Below, piece after piece: positions 1 to 7,734 of a DNA stretch of 64,000 nucleotides. This DNA is from JAPOXR01 sp965116115. Lineage in GTDB: Bacteria > Pseudomonadota > Alphaproteobacteria > Rhodobacterales > Rhodobacteraceae. Each line of letters opens with the position of its first letter. The stretch's first letter is position 1. Under the pieces are notes generated by a model, which saw only the letters and a program-made list of their open reading frames with translations, did not search any database and was not told where the DNA came from. The stretch spans positions 744,001 to 808,000 of the forward strand of contig OZ220486.1 of assembly GCA_965116115.1 (NCBI GenBank), given 5' to 3'. The position numbers were made by a program, and so were the translations under genes.

Positions 1-560
1 GCGGTGATCTCGCTCGACTTCCCGTCGACCGCGGTCTGCGCGAGAGCCAGTCGCGTGTCAGAGGCGAAAGCGTGCATGAGATGCAGAGGCTGCCGCTTCG
101 AAGCGTCGGCGAATGAACGGCGCAGGGTCTTGCCGTCAACGGCAATGACGCCGTCCCCGTATTCGACCGCCAGCCTCTTCGTCCGGCTCTGGGAAAGGCG
201 CGAGAGAACGACGCCGAGTTCGACCGGATTCAGACTGTTGAACAGGTCGGAAAAGGCGTCGCAGCTCGGCGCGCCGTGCTTCATATCCATGAACCCAAGC
301 AGGAATTTCTTCTTGATTTCAGCGAATTCGACTGTATCGGCGCATGTTTCGCCTTCCGACATGACGGTCAGAAGAGCGGTCATGAGTATTTCGTGAAGGT
401 CATGCCGTACGCCGTCGCTCCGCCGGGGATCGGTGATGACGTTGAAAATATGAGATAAATCAGTTGTCTGTCTGCCTGCCTCTGTCGGCATTGTTGAGGC
501 TTTGATGAAACAAAATGGGCTGATTGTAAAGCAAAACAATTCAAAAGCGAAAGCCTTGCC
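1..560 (-). mobile_element. ISAs1-family element, 5' part, running off the left edge
   Basis: On the minus strand an ISAs1 (H-repeat type) transposase reads from about 491 to the window edge. It shows the family signature ITDPRR near the N-terminus, then a KHGxPSxDAFSDLFN block and VIAVDGKTLRRSF, where the first catalytic Asp lies. The likely ATG is at 489-491. Just upstream the alignable N-terminus is in another frame because of a short insertion in an AGGCAGACAGAC stretch, so the first codons may be damaged. The noncoding end (about 500-560) matches the ends of the ISAs1 relics at 48722, 57000 and 58810. Only part of the element is visible, so its activity cannot be judged. Confidence 0.8.
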
Positions 561-588
561 AAGGCAGCCCCATGAGACCGGGGCCGGA

Positions 589-885
589 TCAGACGCCGGC
601 CATGAAACTCCTAAGGAATTCAGCCAGCCAAGGCAGAACTAGCACCGCCAGAACCGCCCCGCCGATTATTTTTATCCATTTGAGTTCACTCAGCATGACA
701 AGCAGGTTTTCCTTCAACTCCGCCTGCCCCCGCTTCAACTCCGCAATATCCGCCTTGGCCGCGTTCCCGCCGGTGTTGATGCCATCTCTGACCACCTCGG
801 TCACCGACTCGGCCAGCCGTCCCGACTTCTCTCCTGCGCGAATCTTCTCAACCGCAGCGTGCGTGTCAAAAAATGTGTCTGTCAT
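589..885 (-). CDS. Small coiled-coil membrane protein, DUF1640-like
   Basis: A 98-residue protein that begins FFDTHAAVEKIRAGE, followed by a Glu/Lys-rich amphipathic stretch (residues about 45-65) and one C-terminal hydrophobic segment (IKIIGGAVLAVLVLPWL). The FDTH start, VVRDG and ADIAELK blocks and the tail anchor are the layout of DUF1640/CCDC90-like bacterial proteins, which have no assigned biochemical role. A related but shorter architecture occurs at 20861-21151 and in a truncated form at 19156-19485, so this genome has a small paralogous group. A weak GAGG precedes the ATG. It lies alone between an ISAs1 end and the abiE pair. Family assignment is from pattern, not from a search. Confidence 0.6.
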   Translation of the reverse strand: MTDTFFDTHAAVEKIRAGEKSGRLAESVTEVVRDGINTGGNAAKADIAELKRGQAELKENLLVMLSELKWIKIIGGAVLAVLVLPWLAEFLRSFMAGV

Positions 886-1209
886 GCCTCGTCAAATCGC
901 GTAATAGCGTCTCCGCGCACTCCGCTCCACCGGAAGGCAAGACCGGAGCGTATCGAGACACTACACTCTAAGTTAATGCGCGGCAAACTCAAAAAAGCCG
1001 TATTATCAACACTGTGCCCTGAAGTTGATCAGCTCCGCGGACTCCTGCCGGAAAACGGGAAATTTTAAAAGCGACAGCCTTGGTAAGCTGCATGTTTGAC
1101 AGAACTGGCGTGTCGCAAAGCCAAGGACATAGTGAGCTTCAATCTGCGGCCCTTTTGGAATTTGTCGTTTTACGAAAAGGTTCGGATTAGCCGCCGGTGG
1201 GCCAGTTCC
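886..1209. other. Gene-free stretch with a second ISAs1-like end
   Basis: No convincing reading frame. At about 1062-1090 the sequence resembles the 545-575 ISAs1 end (AAAAGCGA followed by AGCCTTG), so the DUF1640-like gene sits between two similar ends in the same orientation. The rest shows no recognisable structure. Confidence 0.35.
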
Positions 1210-1758
1210 TTACGAATCCACGATATAAGCAATCACTGCTATCTTCACCCAAAGGAAAGGGGACATCCCCACCGTCGAGTCATAGGTGGTGATCTTCGCG
1301 TCATCATCAAACCATCGCGACGAGATCGCGAATGGCTTTTCCTTGAGCCCGAACAGGGTGAGGTGCTCCCTTGAATTGATCTCGATCTTAAGGCGCAGCC
1401 GTTGGGGCGGAACGTCCTCGGACTCGAATCGGTAGTTCAGCGTGATCCGCCCCTCGTTCCGCTTCCACTTCGGCCTGCCGAGCCAGGAATCGAGAACGGC
1501 GCGTAAGGCATCAAGCGTCGGGCCGATCGGCTCAGCGCGGATTTGCACCAGGTCGATGTCCTCCGAATAGCGGGCGTGCGGATCGATATGCAGCTTGTAG
1601 AGGGCGGTGCCGCCACGGAGGGCAACACTCTCGCGCAAATGCGGATGGGAGAATATCCCGACCAGTGCGCGGCTGATGACCAGATCCTGCTCGACCTGAA
1701 AATCCTCGACCCAAGGCGCCCGCGCGCGCCACTCCGTGATGTAGTCGTGCGGGATCAT
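1210..1758 (-). pseudogene. abiEii: AbiEii-type nucleotidyltransferase toxin, C-terminally truncated
   Basis: A 182-residue protein with the nucleotidyltransferase core of the type IV toxin AbiEii: LRGGTALYKL followed by RYSEDIDLV, the paired acidic residues expected to hold metal. AbiEii proteins are usually near 250-300 residues, and the C-terminal helical half is missing here. The frame loses homology after about residue 155 and ends in an unrelated tail (GMSPFLWVKIAVIAYIVDS). Its ATG overlaps the last codons of the upstream antitoxin gene (1755-1758), the usual abiE operon overlap. Probably inactive, although the catalytic half survives. The breakpoint near 1210-1300 is not marked by an obvious IS end. 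Confidence 0.8.
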
Positions 1759-2540
1759 GCCTCGATCTCCACATCCGCATTGACGTCCAGTTTCCAGCCA
1801 GCGTCACGCATCGCACCCTCGCGCGGCATGGCGGGGATGAGTGGCGTGATGTCCCGCGCTTCCTCTTGAACGTGGCGCTTGAGGAGTTCGGCCTTGTCCG
1901 CCTCCCCCGCCACGTCCAGCAGATCGCCCAGCCGTTGCGCCCACGGCATGGGCGCCGTTCGGGTCGCTGCGACCAGTCGCGCGGGATCGATCCGTTCGGC
2001 CAGCTCGGCGATAACCGTCGCTGCATGTTCGAGTCCGCCCACATGCTGCGGATAGCCGATGAGATCGACCGTCGTGGCCTCGACCGTCGAAACCCGGATT
2101 GTGCCGCGGGGCGTGTTGAAGGGCTGTGTCGGCACATCGGCAATGCGTTTGCGGACGACAAAAACGACCCTGACCGCGCCGCGTGCAATCCCGCGTCGCT
2201 TCGTCCCTGTCACAACCTGAAATTCCTGCGGCCGGTGATGAGCGGCGCCGTGATATTGGGCGGCGGAAAGCAGCCCGACGTAGTAGCCGAGGCCAAGCTT
2301 TTCCATCAGCGCCGAGATGAACTGATCGGCGGGCAGGCATCCAAGCCGCCTGTACTCGGGCGGGACAATGACGTAGAACCCGTGCGCCGGATGCGCCACC
2401 AGCCCCTGCCGGGCAAGCCGGTGCAGCGCGATCATGACGGCGTTCTTGGTGCCGCCGAGCGCTGCCCGCGCTTCCTCCGGCGTGAAATGATACCGGCCGC
2501 GCGCAGCAAGTCCGTCAATATAGCTCCTAGCGTCCGACAT
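1755..2540 (-). CDS. abiEi: AbiEi-type antitoxin / transcriptional regulator
   Basis: Reading from the internal ATG at 2540 gives about 261 residues: an N-terminal winged helix (residues about 5-60, RYHFTPEEARAALGG through LVAHPAHGFYVIVPPEY), a central AbiEi domain (LGYYVGLLSAAQYHGAAHH, then VTGTKRRGI) and the VSTVEATTVDLIGYP block typical of the family. The longer frame to 2627 adds no homology, so the later start is preferred. AbiEi proteins repress their own promoter and neutralise AbiEii. Here the antitoxin is complete while the toxin behind it is truncated. Confidence 0.85.
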   Translation of the reverse strand: MSDARSYIDGLAARGRYHFTPEEARAALGGTKNAVMIALHRLARQGLVAHPAHGFYVIVPPEYRRLGCLPADQFISALMEKLGLGYYVGLLSAAQYHGAAHHRPQEFQVVTGTKRRGIARGAVRVVFVVRKRIADVPTQPFNTPRGTIRVSTVEATTVDLIGYPQHVGGLEHAATVIAELAERIDPARLVAATRTAPMPWAQRLGDLLDVAGEADKAELLKRHVQEEARDITPLIPAMPREGAMRDAGWKLDVNADVEIEA

Positions 2541-2639
2541 AGCGCCCCCGAAATTGAGCGCAAAACCTATCATATTTTGACGTCTTTTGCGAACGATTTC
2601 GGAATCGGCCAAATCAGAACGGTTCATCCCTGCCGCCGC

Positions 2640-3115
2640 CTGTTCCAGACGAGCTGCGCCCGATCCCCCTCAGCGGAGGGGAACAGGGCCGCGGTGAAGG
2701 GCTCGGGAATGCTCGGGTCGTCACCATTCGTCCGGGCATCCCACGAGTCCCCGATGCGGGCGTTGCCGACGAGGACGCGGAATGCCGGGGCGTTGTCATG
2801 GGTGCTGGGCTCCGAGTTGCGTCAAGTCGAAGCTGAGGCCGTCGGCCTGCATCATCAGCCCGTCGATGCGGTTCAACGCGCCCTGGAGTTGTCCGAGCGA
2901 GGAGAAATCCAAACGCTGGAGGTTGCGGGCCATGTTCTACAACATTGCGGCCTGGTTCTGCTGGATCTGGTTGTTGATCTGCTCCAGGGCGCGCGCCGCC
3001 TGCAGGGCATTCTGACCGTAGTTGGCATCGAAGACCGGCTGGCGGCATGGCCCGCCTGCGGCAAACCGATAGCGAGAGATGCTGCGACCAGCACCGCGAG
3101 GGAAGCGCGTTTCAT
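2640..3115 (-). pseudogene. trbJ: TrbJ conjugal transfer protein relic, frameshifted
   Basis: The minus strand from 3115 starts with a clean signal peptide (MKRASLAVLVAASLAIGLP, Ala-rich cleavage region) and then loses frame. The homology continues in another frame with NYGQNALQAARALEQINNQ and QNQAAMLQNMARNLQRLD, which is the N-terminal region of P-type conjugative transfer protein TrbJ. The reading breaks again and ends near 2640, far short of the usual about 240 residues. It overlaps the trbE relic by the ATGA at 3112-3115, preserving the standard trbE-trbJ order. Confidence 0.7.
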
Positions 3116-3290
3116 GGTGTTGGCTCCTGTGCTTGGAGAGAGAACCGGCGGATGATGTTGGCGGCCCAATCGAGGCCGCGTGCGGTGAGGAACCGGGCGG
3201 CGGAACCTTCCGCTCCGTGTTCGGAGAGAATGGTGTCGATCAGGGTCTGCGAGGTGGGATCGGAAGCGCCGCAGAGCGCCAGCGTGTCCT
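3112..3290 (-). pseudogene. trbE: C-terminal end of TrbE conjugal transfer ATPase
   Basis: The last about 60 codons of the minus frame read LALCGASDPTSQTLIDTIL and then FLTARGLDWAANIIRRF, matching the C-terminus of the VirB4-like ATPase TrbE as I know the family. Only this tail remains of a protein of more than 800 residues. Upstream the DNA belongs to the oppositely oriented cysteine desulfurase, so the join near 3290 is a deletion or recombination junction. Together with trbJ and the DUF2274 relic at 31291 it indicates that a trb-type integrative element was once present. Confidence 0.65.
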
Positions 3291-4164
3291 GGTCAGTGCC
3301 GTCGAGCACAAATGCGTGCTGGCTGCGGCAAGGATTCTGGAAGAACAACTCGGTTTCTCCGTCGAGCAGGTCCCTGTCGATGGAGAAGGTTTCATTGAGG
3401 CTTCTGCCCTGGAAGCGGCACTGGATGACGACGTGCTCGCCGTATCGATCATGGCGGTCAATAATGAGATAGGAACAATTCAGAATATCAGGGCGATCTC
3501 CAAACTCACAAAAAGTCACGGGTGCGTATTTCATTGTGATACAGCACAATCACCTGTTGCAATGGATATGAATGGCATTGACGATTGCGTGGATATTCTT
3601 AGCTTGTCCGGGCATAAGATGTACGGCCCAAAGGGCATTGGAGCCGCTTATATTTCTCGGGAATTGCAAGACCGTATCGAACCGCTGATATACGGTGGCG
3701 GTCAACAGAACGGCTTGCGGTCCGGCACATTGCCAACGCCGCTCTGCGTCGGTATGGGTAAAGCGGCAGATTTACTCGCTGGTGACGATGCCGAAGAGAA
3801 ACGCACACAGCTTCGCAGTCGCCGCGATAGCTTTGTCGAAAAGCTTATGGGCTTGCCATGGCCGATAGCGTTGAACGGCCCGGCAGGACAAGCTCGCCAC
3901 CCCGGTAACACGAATATGCGATTCACTGGGTTCTCAGCGCATGACATCCTTGGTGCATTGCAGCCGCATGTAGCGGCCGCGACCAGCTCCGCCTGCACGT
4001 CGGGCATTCCGGAACCGTCGCATGTCCTTCAGGCCATTGGCCTGACCGGTGACGACGCTGAGGCTTCCATCCGATTTAGCCTTGGGTTCGGCACAAAGGA
4101 CGAAGACATAGAGGAAGCCGTGGGTCAGATTGAAGGCGTTCTGAAAAGGCTTGTCACACGCTGA
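3286..4164 (+). pseudogene. Cysteine desulfurase (NifS/IscS/DndA-like), N-terminus missing
   Basis: Pyridoxal-phosphate enzyme of the class V aminotransferase fold. Homology begins at SAVEHKCVLAAARIL, continues through NNEIGTIQ, FHCDTAQ, the PLP-lysine block LSGHKMYGPKGIGAAYI and GGGQQNGLRSGTLPTPL, and ends with SSACTSGIPEPSHVL, which holds the mobile catalytic Cys. About the first 100 residues, including the glycine-rich start, are absent. The open frame runs back to 3079 through antisense trbE/trbJ DNA, so a chimeric protein is possible but probably not functional. The GLRSGT and IPEPSHVL blocks remind me of DndA, but I cannot separate DndA from other desulfurases by eye. Confidence 0.8.
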
Positions 4165-4545
4165 TCTGGTCCGCTCGGCCTGATCCACCTTCACTGAAGC
4201 CCTGATCGAAAACTCGGCGCGAACGACCGGACAGAACAAAGGCCGCCTTGCGGCGACATAAATAATCGCCCGTACAACTATGAAATGCATCACCGGGTTC
4301 AGCCGGCGGCTCTCTGTCAGAATCAAGCTGTAGCAGATGCCGCGGATGCCACGCAAATGCGTTTCCGGAGGCCGCGGGTCATGAGAGCGGCGGGAATCCG
4401 TCGTGATCGAGCCGCCAGCCGGGGTCAGCCGGCAGCCGGAAAGTTCAGCTCCGCCTCTTCCAAGCGGTTCGCAGGCGGTTTCAGCGGGGGGGGGGCTGAC
4501 CCGAGCCGCCGCTGAGCCGCCGCACGGGACCGAAAATTTTTCGAG

Positions 4546-4595
4546 GACGCCCCTGCCCGGCTTCCAGCGCGCGCTGGAAGCCGGGCAGGGGCGTC
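4546..4595. repeat. Perfect 50-bp palindrome inside IS30 copy 1
   Basis: Starts GACGCCCCTGCCCGGC and is its own reverse complement over 25+25 bp with no loop. It lies just downstream of the transposase stop. Identical palindromes occur in copies 3 and 4, while copies 2 and 5 keep only one arm. It may act as a transcription terminator or RNA hairpin protecting the transposase mRNA. Confidence 0.9.
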
Positions 4596-4601
4596 AAGGC
4601 T

Positions 4602-5321
4602 TCATCCGCCCGCGGCCGCCTCCGCAGCCTCACGGAAAGCCTCCGCCGGGGTCCGGTAACCCAGGCAGCGGCGTGGGCGGTTATCAAGCGCGTCCCGCAC
4701 CTTCCGGACCTCGGCGGGATCTATCGTCCGGAAGTCCGTCGACTTCGGAAGCTGTTCTCTTGCCAGACCGTTCGTATGCTCGTTCAAACCCCGGTCGCAT
4801 GAACGGTACGGGCGGGCGAAGTAAAAGTCCGCGCCGAGAGCCCGCGAGACCTCCGCGCGCTCCGCGAATTCCTTGCCGTTGTCAGCCGTGATCGTGCGAG
4901 TCATGTCGGACACAGGCTGAAGACACTCGATGACCGCGGCTCTGACCAAGGACGACGTCCTTCGCTCAACCTGTTGAAGCAAAGTCAATTTCGTCGCCCG
5001 GTCGACAAGCGAAACCAGGGCTCCCCGGTGCCGGACGCCGATGATCGTGTCCGCTTCCCAGTCTCCCGCCCGGGTCTTCTCCTCGACGATCGCGGGCCGC
5101 TCGGATATGTCCCTCCGGCCCGGAATCACGCCCCGCCCGGAGCCGTCCCGGCCTCGGCGGCAGCGCTTCCGCCCCCGGCGGCGGAGACAGCGGAACAGGC
5201 TTCCCCCCGCCGCCCGGTCCGCATAGATGTAACGGTAAATCCAAGTCGGACTCACCGTCATGACGCCCGTCATCGCTGAGCGGCCCGAAGTCTGCTGCGG
5301 GCCTGTCCGGCCCTCAGGCAT
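4602..5321 (-). CDS. IS30 transposase, catalytic part (ORF B)
   Basis: Carries the IS30 DDE domain: SPTWIYRYIYADRAAGG, then RPAIVEEKTRAGDWEADTI (first Asp), TITADNGKEFAERAEV (second Asp) and GLNEHTNGLAREQLPKS (catalytic Glu region). The ATG at 5321 is preserved in every copy and lies inside ORF A in the -1 frame, about 50 nt before the ORF A stop. A full-length transposase therefore needs a -1 frameshift, or the two parts act as separate chains by translational coupling. Confidence 0.8.
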   Translation of the reverse strand: MPEGRTGPQQTSGRSAMTGVMTVSPTWIYRYIYADRAAGGSLFRCLRRRGRKRCRRGRDGSGRGVIPGRRDISERPAIVEEKTRAGDWEADTIIGVRHRGALVSLVDRATKLTLLQQVERRTSSLVRAAVIECLQPVSDMTRTITADNGKEFAERAEVSRALGADFYFARPYRSCDRGLNEHTNGLAREQLPKSTDFRTIDPAEVRKVRDALDNRPRRCLGYRTPAEAFREAAEAAAGG

Positions 5322-5578
5322 ATCTCGATGATCTTCCAGTCCATCGGCGACATCTTGCGGGGAACCGACGAGGCTTCCCGCCGCCGGGTTTCGGCCAGCC
5401 GCTGCGCCTGACGGCAGCGGCAGCCCCGCAGCCCGGTGTTGCGGGCGAGTTCGCGGCTCACCGTCGACTGCGGGCAGCCGATCTCCGCCGCGATGCCTCT
5501 TTGCGAGAAACCGCTTTTCTTCAGCGCCTGAATCTGGCAACGGTCAAACCAGGTCAAGCAGTTAAAGCCCGACGGCAT
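5270..5578 (-). CDS. IS30 transposase, DNA-binding part (ORF A)
   Basis: 102 residues with the IS30 N-terminal helix-turn-helix: FDRCQIQALKKSGFSQRGI, then AAEIGCPQSTVSRELARNT. The frame stops at LRAAQR without reaching the catalytic domain, which continues in the -1 frame as ORF B. A purine-rich GGAGGG lies upstream of the ATG at 5578, and a promoter-sized AT/GC mixed stretch follows up to the terminal hairpin. Confidence 0.8.
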   Translation of the reverse strand: MPSGFNCLTWFDRCQIQALKKSGFSQRGIAAEIGCPQSTVSRELARNTGLRGCRCRQAQRLAETRRREASSVPRKMSPMDWKIIEICLRAGQARSRLRAAQR

Positions 5579-5736
5579 GCGATTCCCTCCGTTTTCATCA
5601 TAGAGAGTATCGCACCCGCTTGACCCGCATACAACATGTAGATCCGCTTCAATCGCGGTCTACAGATGAAGCGATGCATTTCGGAGTTTGGCCGGGGAAT
5701 TGTTATATATCACATTTTATGGAATTATAACGAAAG

Positions 5737-5781
5737 TGGCTCCAGGAGCAGGATTCGAACCTGCGACCTCCAAGTGATGAG
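5737..5781 (-). other. 3' half of a tRNA gene (probable attachment-site relic)
   Basis: On the minus strand the end reads GCAGG-TTCGAAT-CCTGC, a perfect T arm, followed by a 7-nt acceptor strand TCCTGGA, discriminator G and an encoded CCA. Before it stands AGGTC (variable loop) and a CTTGG that could be a 3' anticodon stem. Upstream no matching 5' anticodon stem, D arm or acceptor strand is present, so this is not a functional tRNA. Such 3' fragments are left when an integrase recombines within a tRNA gene. It lies between IS30 copy 1 and dctM. Confidence 0.65.
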
Positions 5782-5809
5782 CCGCCCGCCAGTCAGGCTG
5801 TCCGCGGCG

Positions 5810-7114
5810 TCAGCGCTGGCGGATGTTCTCAGGAAGATACGTCGCCAGTTCCGGAAACGCGATGAGAATGAACACCATCACGACCATGATGCCGAACATG
5901 GGCAGGGCGGTGCGGGCGATATATCCTATGTCATGGCCGGTGATGCCCTGCATCACGAAGAGATTGAAGCCTATGGGCGGAGTGATCTGGGCCATTTCCA
6001 CGACCACGACGATGAAAATGCCGAACCAGATCACATCGATGCCGGCCTGCCGGATCATGGTTTCGACGATGGCCATGGTCAGAACGACCGAGGAAATGCC
6101 GTCGAGGAAACAGCCCAGAATGATATAGAAAATCATCAGGGCGATCAGCAGAGAGAACGGAGACAGTCCCAGTTCGTCGATGAATTCAGCCAGAGCGCGC
6201 GGCAGGCCCGTGAAGCCCATCGACAGCGAGAGCGCGGCCGCGCCGCCGAGAATCAGGGCGATCATCGCCGAGGTGCGGGTAGCGCCGAGCAGGCTGTCGG
6301 TGAAGGTCTTCCGGGTCAGGGATCCTTGGCTGGCGGCAAGGACGAGGGCCCCGATCACGCCGAAAGCCGCCGCCTCCGTCGCGGTCGCGTAGCCCAGATA
6401 CATGGAACCGATGACGACAGCGACCAGCAGTAGGACCGGAATGAGAAAGCGCGAATTTCTGAGCCTTTCCATAAGCGGCATGCCGCGCCCGATATCGGGA
6501 ACTTCGCGCGGCCTGACAAAAGACCACAGTGCGACATAGCCCATGAACATCCCTGCCAAGACAATTCCCGGCAGGATGCCGGCCATGAAGAGTTTGGAAA
6601 TCGACTCGTTGATTGTCACCCCGTAGACGATGAGGGTCAGGGACGGCGGAATCATCAGTCCCAGCGTCGCCGCTCCCGCCAAGGTGCCCACGGTCAGATA
6701 TTCCGGATATCCCCTGTGCCGCAGTTCGGGGATCGACATTTTCCCGACTGTGGTCAATGTCGCCGCGGATGAACCGGAGACCGCGGCGAAGACGGTGCAG
6801 CCGACGATGTTAGTGTGCATCAATCCTCCGGGAAGGCCCGACATCCACGGTGAAATTCCCTTGAACATGTCTTCGGAGAGGCGTGTACGGTACAATATCT
6901 CGCCCATCCAGATGAATAACGGCAGAGCGGTGAGCGTCCAGCTGCTTGACGATGACCAGATGGTCGTGATCATCGCGTCGCCTGCCGGACGTGTCGTGAA
7001 GAGTTCGAGCCCGACGAAGGCCACGCCGAACAGCGCGAGTCCGACCCAGACGCCTGTTCCCAGAAGCAGGAACAGAACGAACAGAAAGATTATGACCAGA
7101 TGCAGATGTTCCAC
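5810..7114 (-). CDS. dctM: TRAP transporter large permease (DctM-like)
   Basis: 434 residues, almost wholly hydrophobic, with about twelve predicted membrane segments. It has the DctM order of motifs: FLLLGTGVWVGLALFGVAF at the start, PLFIWMGEIL, GLMIPPSLTLIVYG, and GCFLDGISSVVLTMAIVET followed by EMAQITPPIGFNLFVMQGI. It forms the ion-coupled channel part of a tripartite ATP-independent periplasmic transporter in the inner membrane. It follows the small permease gene with only 6 bp between them, so the two are co-translated. Length is normal for the family. The substrate cannot be read from the permease; the neighbouring genes suggest a carboxylate or amino-acid-like compound. Confidence 0.92.
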   Translation of the reverse strand: MEHLHLVIIFLFVLFLLLGTGVWVGLALFGVAFVGLELFTTRPAGDAMITTIWSSSSSWTLTALPLFIWMGEILYRTRLSEDMFKGISPWMSGLPGGLMHTNIVGCTVFAAVSGSSAATLTTVGKMSIPELRHRGYPEYLTVGTLAGAATLGLMIPPSLTLIVYGVTINESISKLFMAGILPGIVLAGMFMGYVALWSFVRPREVPDIGRGMPLMERLRNSRFLIPVLLLVAVVIGSMYLGYATATEAAAFGVIGALVLAASQGSLTRKTFTDSLLGATRTSAMIALILGGAAALSLSMGFTGLPRALAEFIDELGLSPFSLLIALMIFYIILGCFLDGISSVVLTMAIVETMIRQAGIDVIWFGIFIVVVVEMAQITPPIGFNLFVMQGITGHDIGYIARTALPMFGIMVVMVFILIAFPELATYLPENIRQR

Positions 7115-7120
7115 GGTGCG

Positions 7121-7663
7121 CTAATCCCGTGTCGCGCCGACAGCCTGCGTATGAACCGAATGGGTCCCGAAGAACACGATGCGCACCAGATTGTCGATCA
7201 GCGCGACCGCGAACACGACCGAGCCGACGGCCATTGCCAGTTGGGGAATCCAGATCGGCGTGGCATCAAGCCCCTGCGAGATGTCATTCAGCCTGTGAGA
7301 CCAGTAGACGGACTTCACCGCGTTCCAGGCCCAGAATGACGCGAGGCCGGAGGCTATGGCGAAACACCAGACTTCCAGCCACCGCCGCCGGGGGCCGAAC
7401 GCGTTCAAAAGCAAATTGACGCGGATATGGCTGCCGTTGTTAAGGCTGTAGGCGAAGGCGAAAAACGTCGACGCGGCCATGAAATAGCCGGCGTAGTCGG
7501 TGCTTCCGGGAAACATTTCGCCGGTCCAGCGCGCCGCCATCTGAAGCGTGACAAGCGCCAGAATCGTTACCAAAGACGCCGCCGCCACGTATCCGCAGAA
7601 CAGGTACAGACGGTCGAGCCAGCGCCGCGCGGTCCGGCCGATCCGTTCAAAGGATGGTCCCAT
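7121..7663 (-). CDS. dctQ: TRAP transporter small permease (DctQ-like)
   Basis: 180 residues with four hydrophobic segments. The SHIRVNLLL motif follows the second segment, the typical DctQ arrangement (GxHIRVD/N). It pairs with the large permease encoded directly downstream to make the membrane part of the TRAP transporter. A stable hairpin (7683-7709) separates it from the upstream binding-protein gene. Confidence 0.9.
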   Translation of the reverse strand: MGPSFERIGRTARRWLDRLYLFCGYVAAASLVTILALVTLQMAARWTGEMFPGSTDYAGYFMAASTFFAFAYSLNNGSHIRVNLLLNAFGPRRRWLEVWCFAIASGLASFWAWNAVKSVYWSHRLNDISQGLDATPIWIPQLAMAVGSVVFAVALIDNLVRIVFFGTHSVHTQAVGATRD

Positions 7664-7682
7664 GAATTACGGGTCCGGAAAA

Positions 7683-7709
7683 CTCCAGCGCCTCAGCAAG
7701 GCGCCGGAG
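7683..7709 (-). promoter_or_regulatory. Hairpin between dctP and dctQ
   Basis: Minus-strand CTCCGGCGCC and GGCGCTGGAG pair around a 7-nt loop with one mismatch. It has no T tract, so it looks like an mRNA-stabilising or attenuating hairpin. That would let the binding protein be made in excess of the permeases, as in many TRAP operons (inference). Confidence 0.6.
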
Positions 7710-7734
7710 CGAGTAATGTGTCTGTCTCGGGTTT

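Larger units (their letters stand above)
4267..5697 (-). mobile_element. IS30-family element, copy 1, complete with target duplication
   Basis: A 1431-bp element that starts CGCCCGTACAAC at 4267 and ends GGCCGGGG at 5697, flanked by a 3-bp direct repeat AAT (4264-4266 and 5698-5700), as expected for IS30. The imperfect terminal repeats share ACTxxGAAATGCATC. Inside are two overlapping minus-strand reading frames, a 50-bp perfect palindrome (4546-4595), a 10-nt G run (4486-4495) and, near the right end, a small hairpin (5637-5664, TGTAGA pairing with TCTACA). Four further copies and several fragments occur in the window. Confidence 0.9.

Noticed and set aside
1866..3155. 429-codon plus-strand frame opposite abiEi and trbJ
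   Set aside because: Antisense shadow of GC-rich genes; no family motifs and no ribosome site.
3286..4164. DndA of a DNA phosphorothioation system
   Set aside because: The desulfurase lacks its N-terminus, and no dndB-E genes are nearby; the family subgroup cannot be told by eye.
4486..4495. Phase variation of the IS30 transposase by its G tract
   Set aside because: The tract lies downstream of the coding part, so its length would not change the protein.
5666..5736. Complete tRNA gene upstream of dctM
   Set aside because: No 5' acceptor, D arm or anticodon 5' stem could be paired with the 3' half at 5737-5781.
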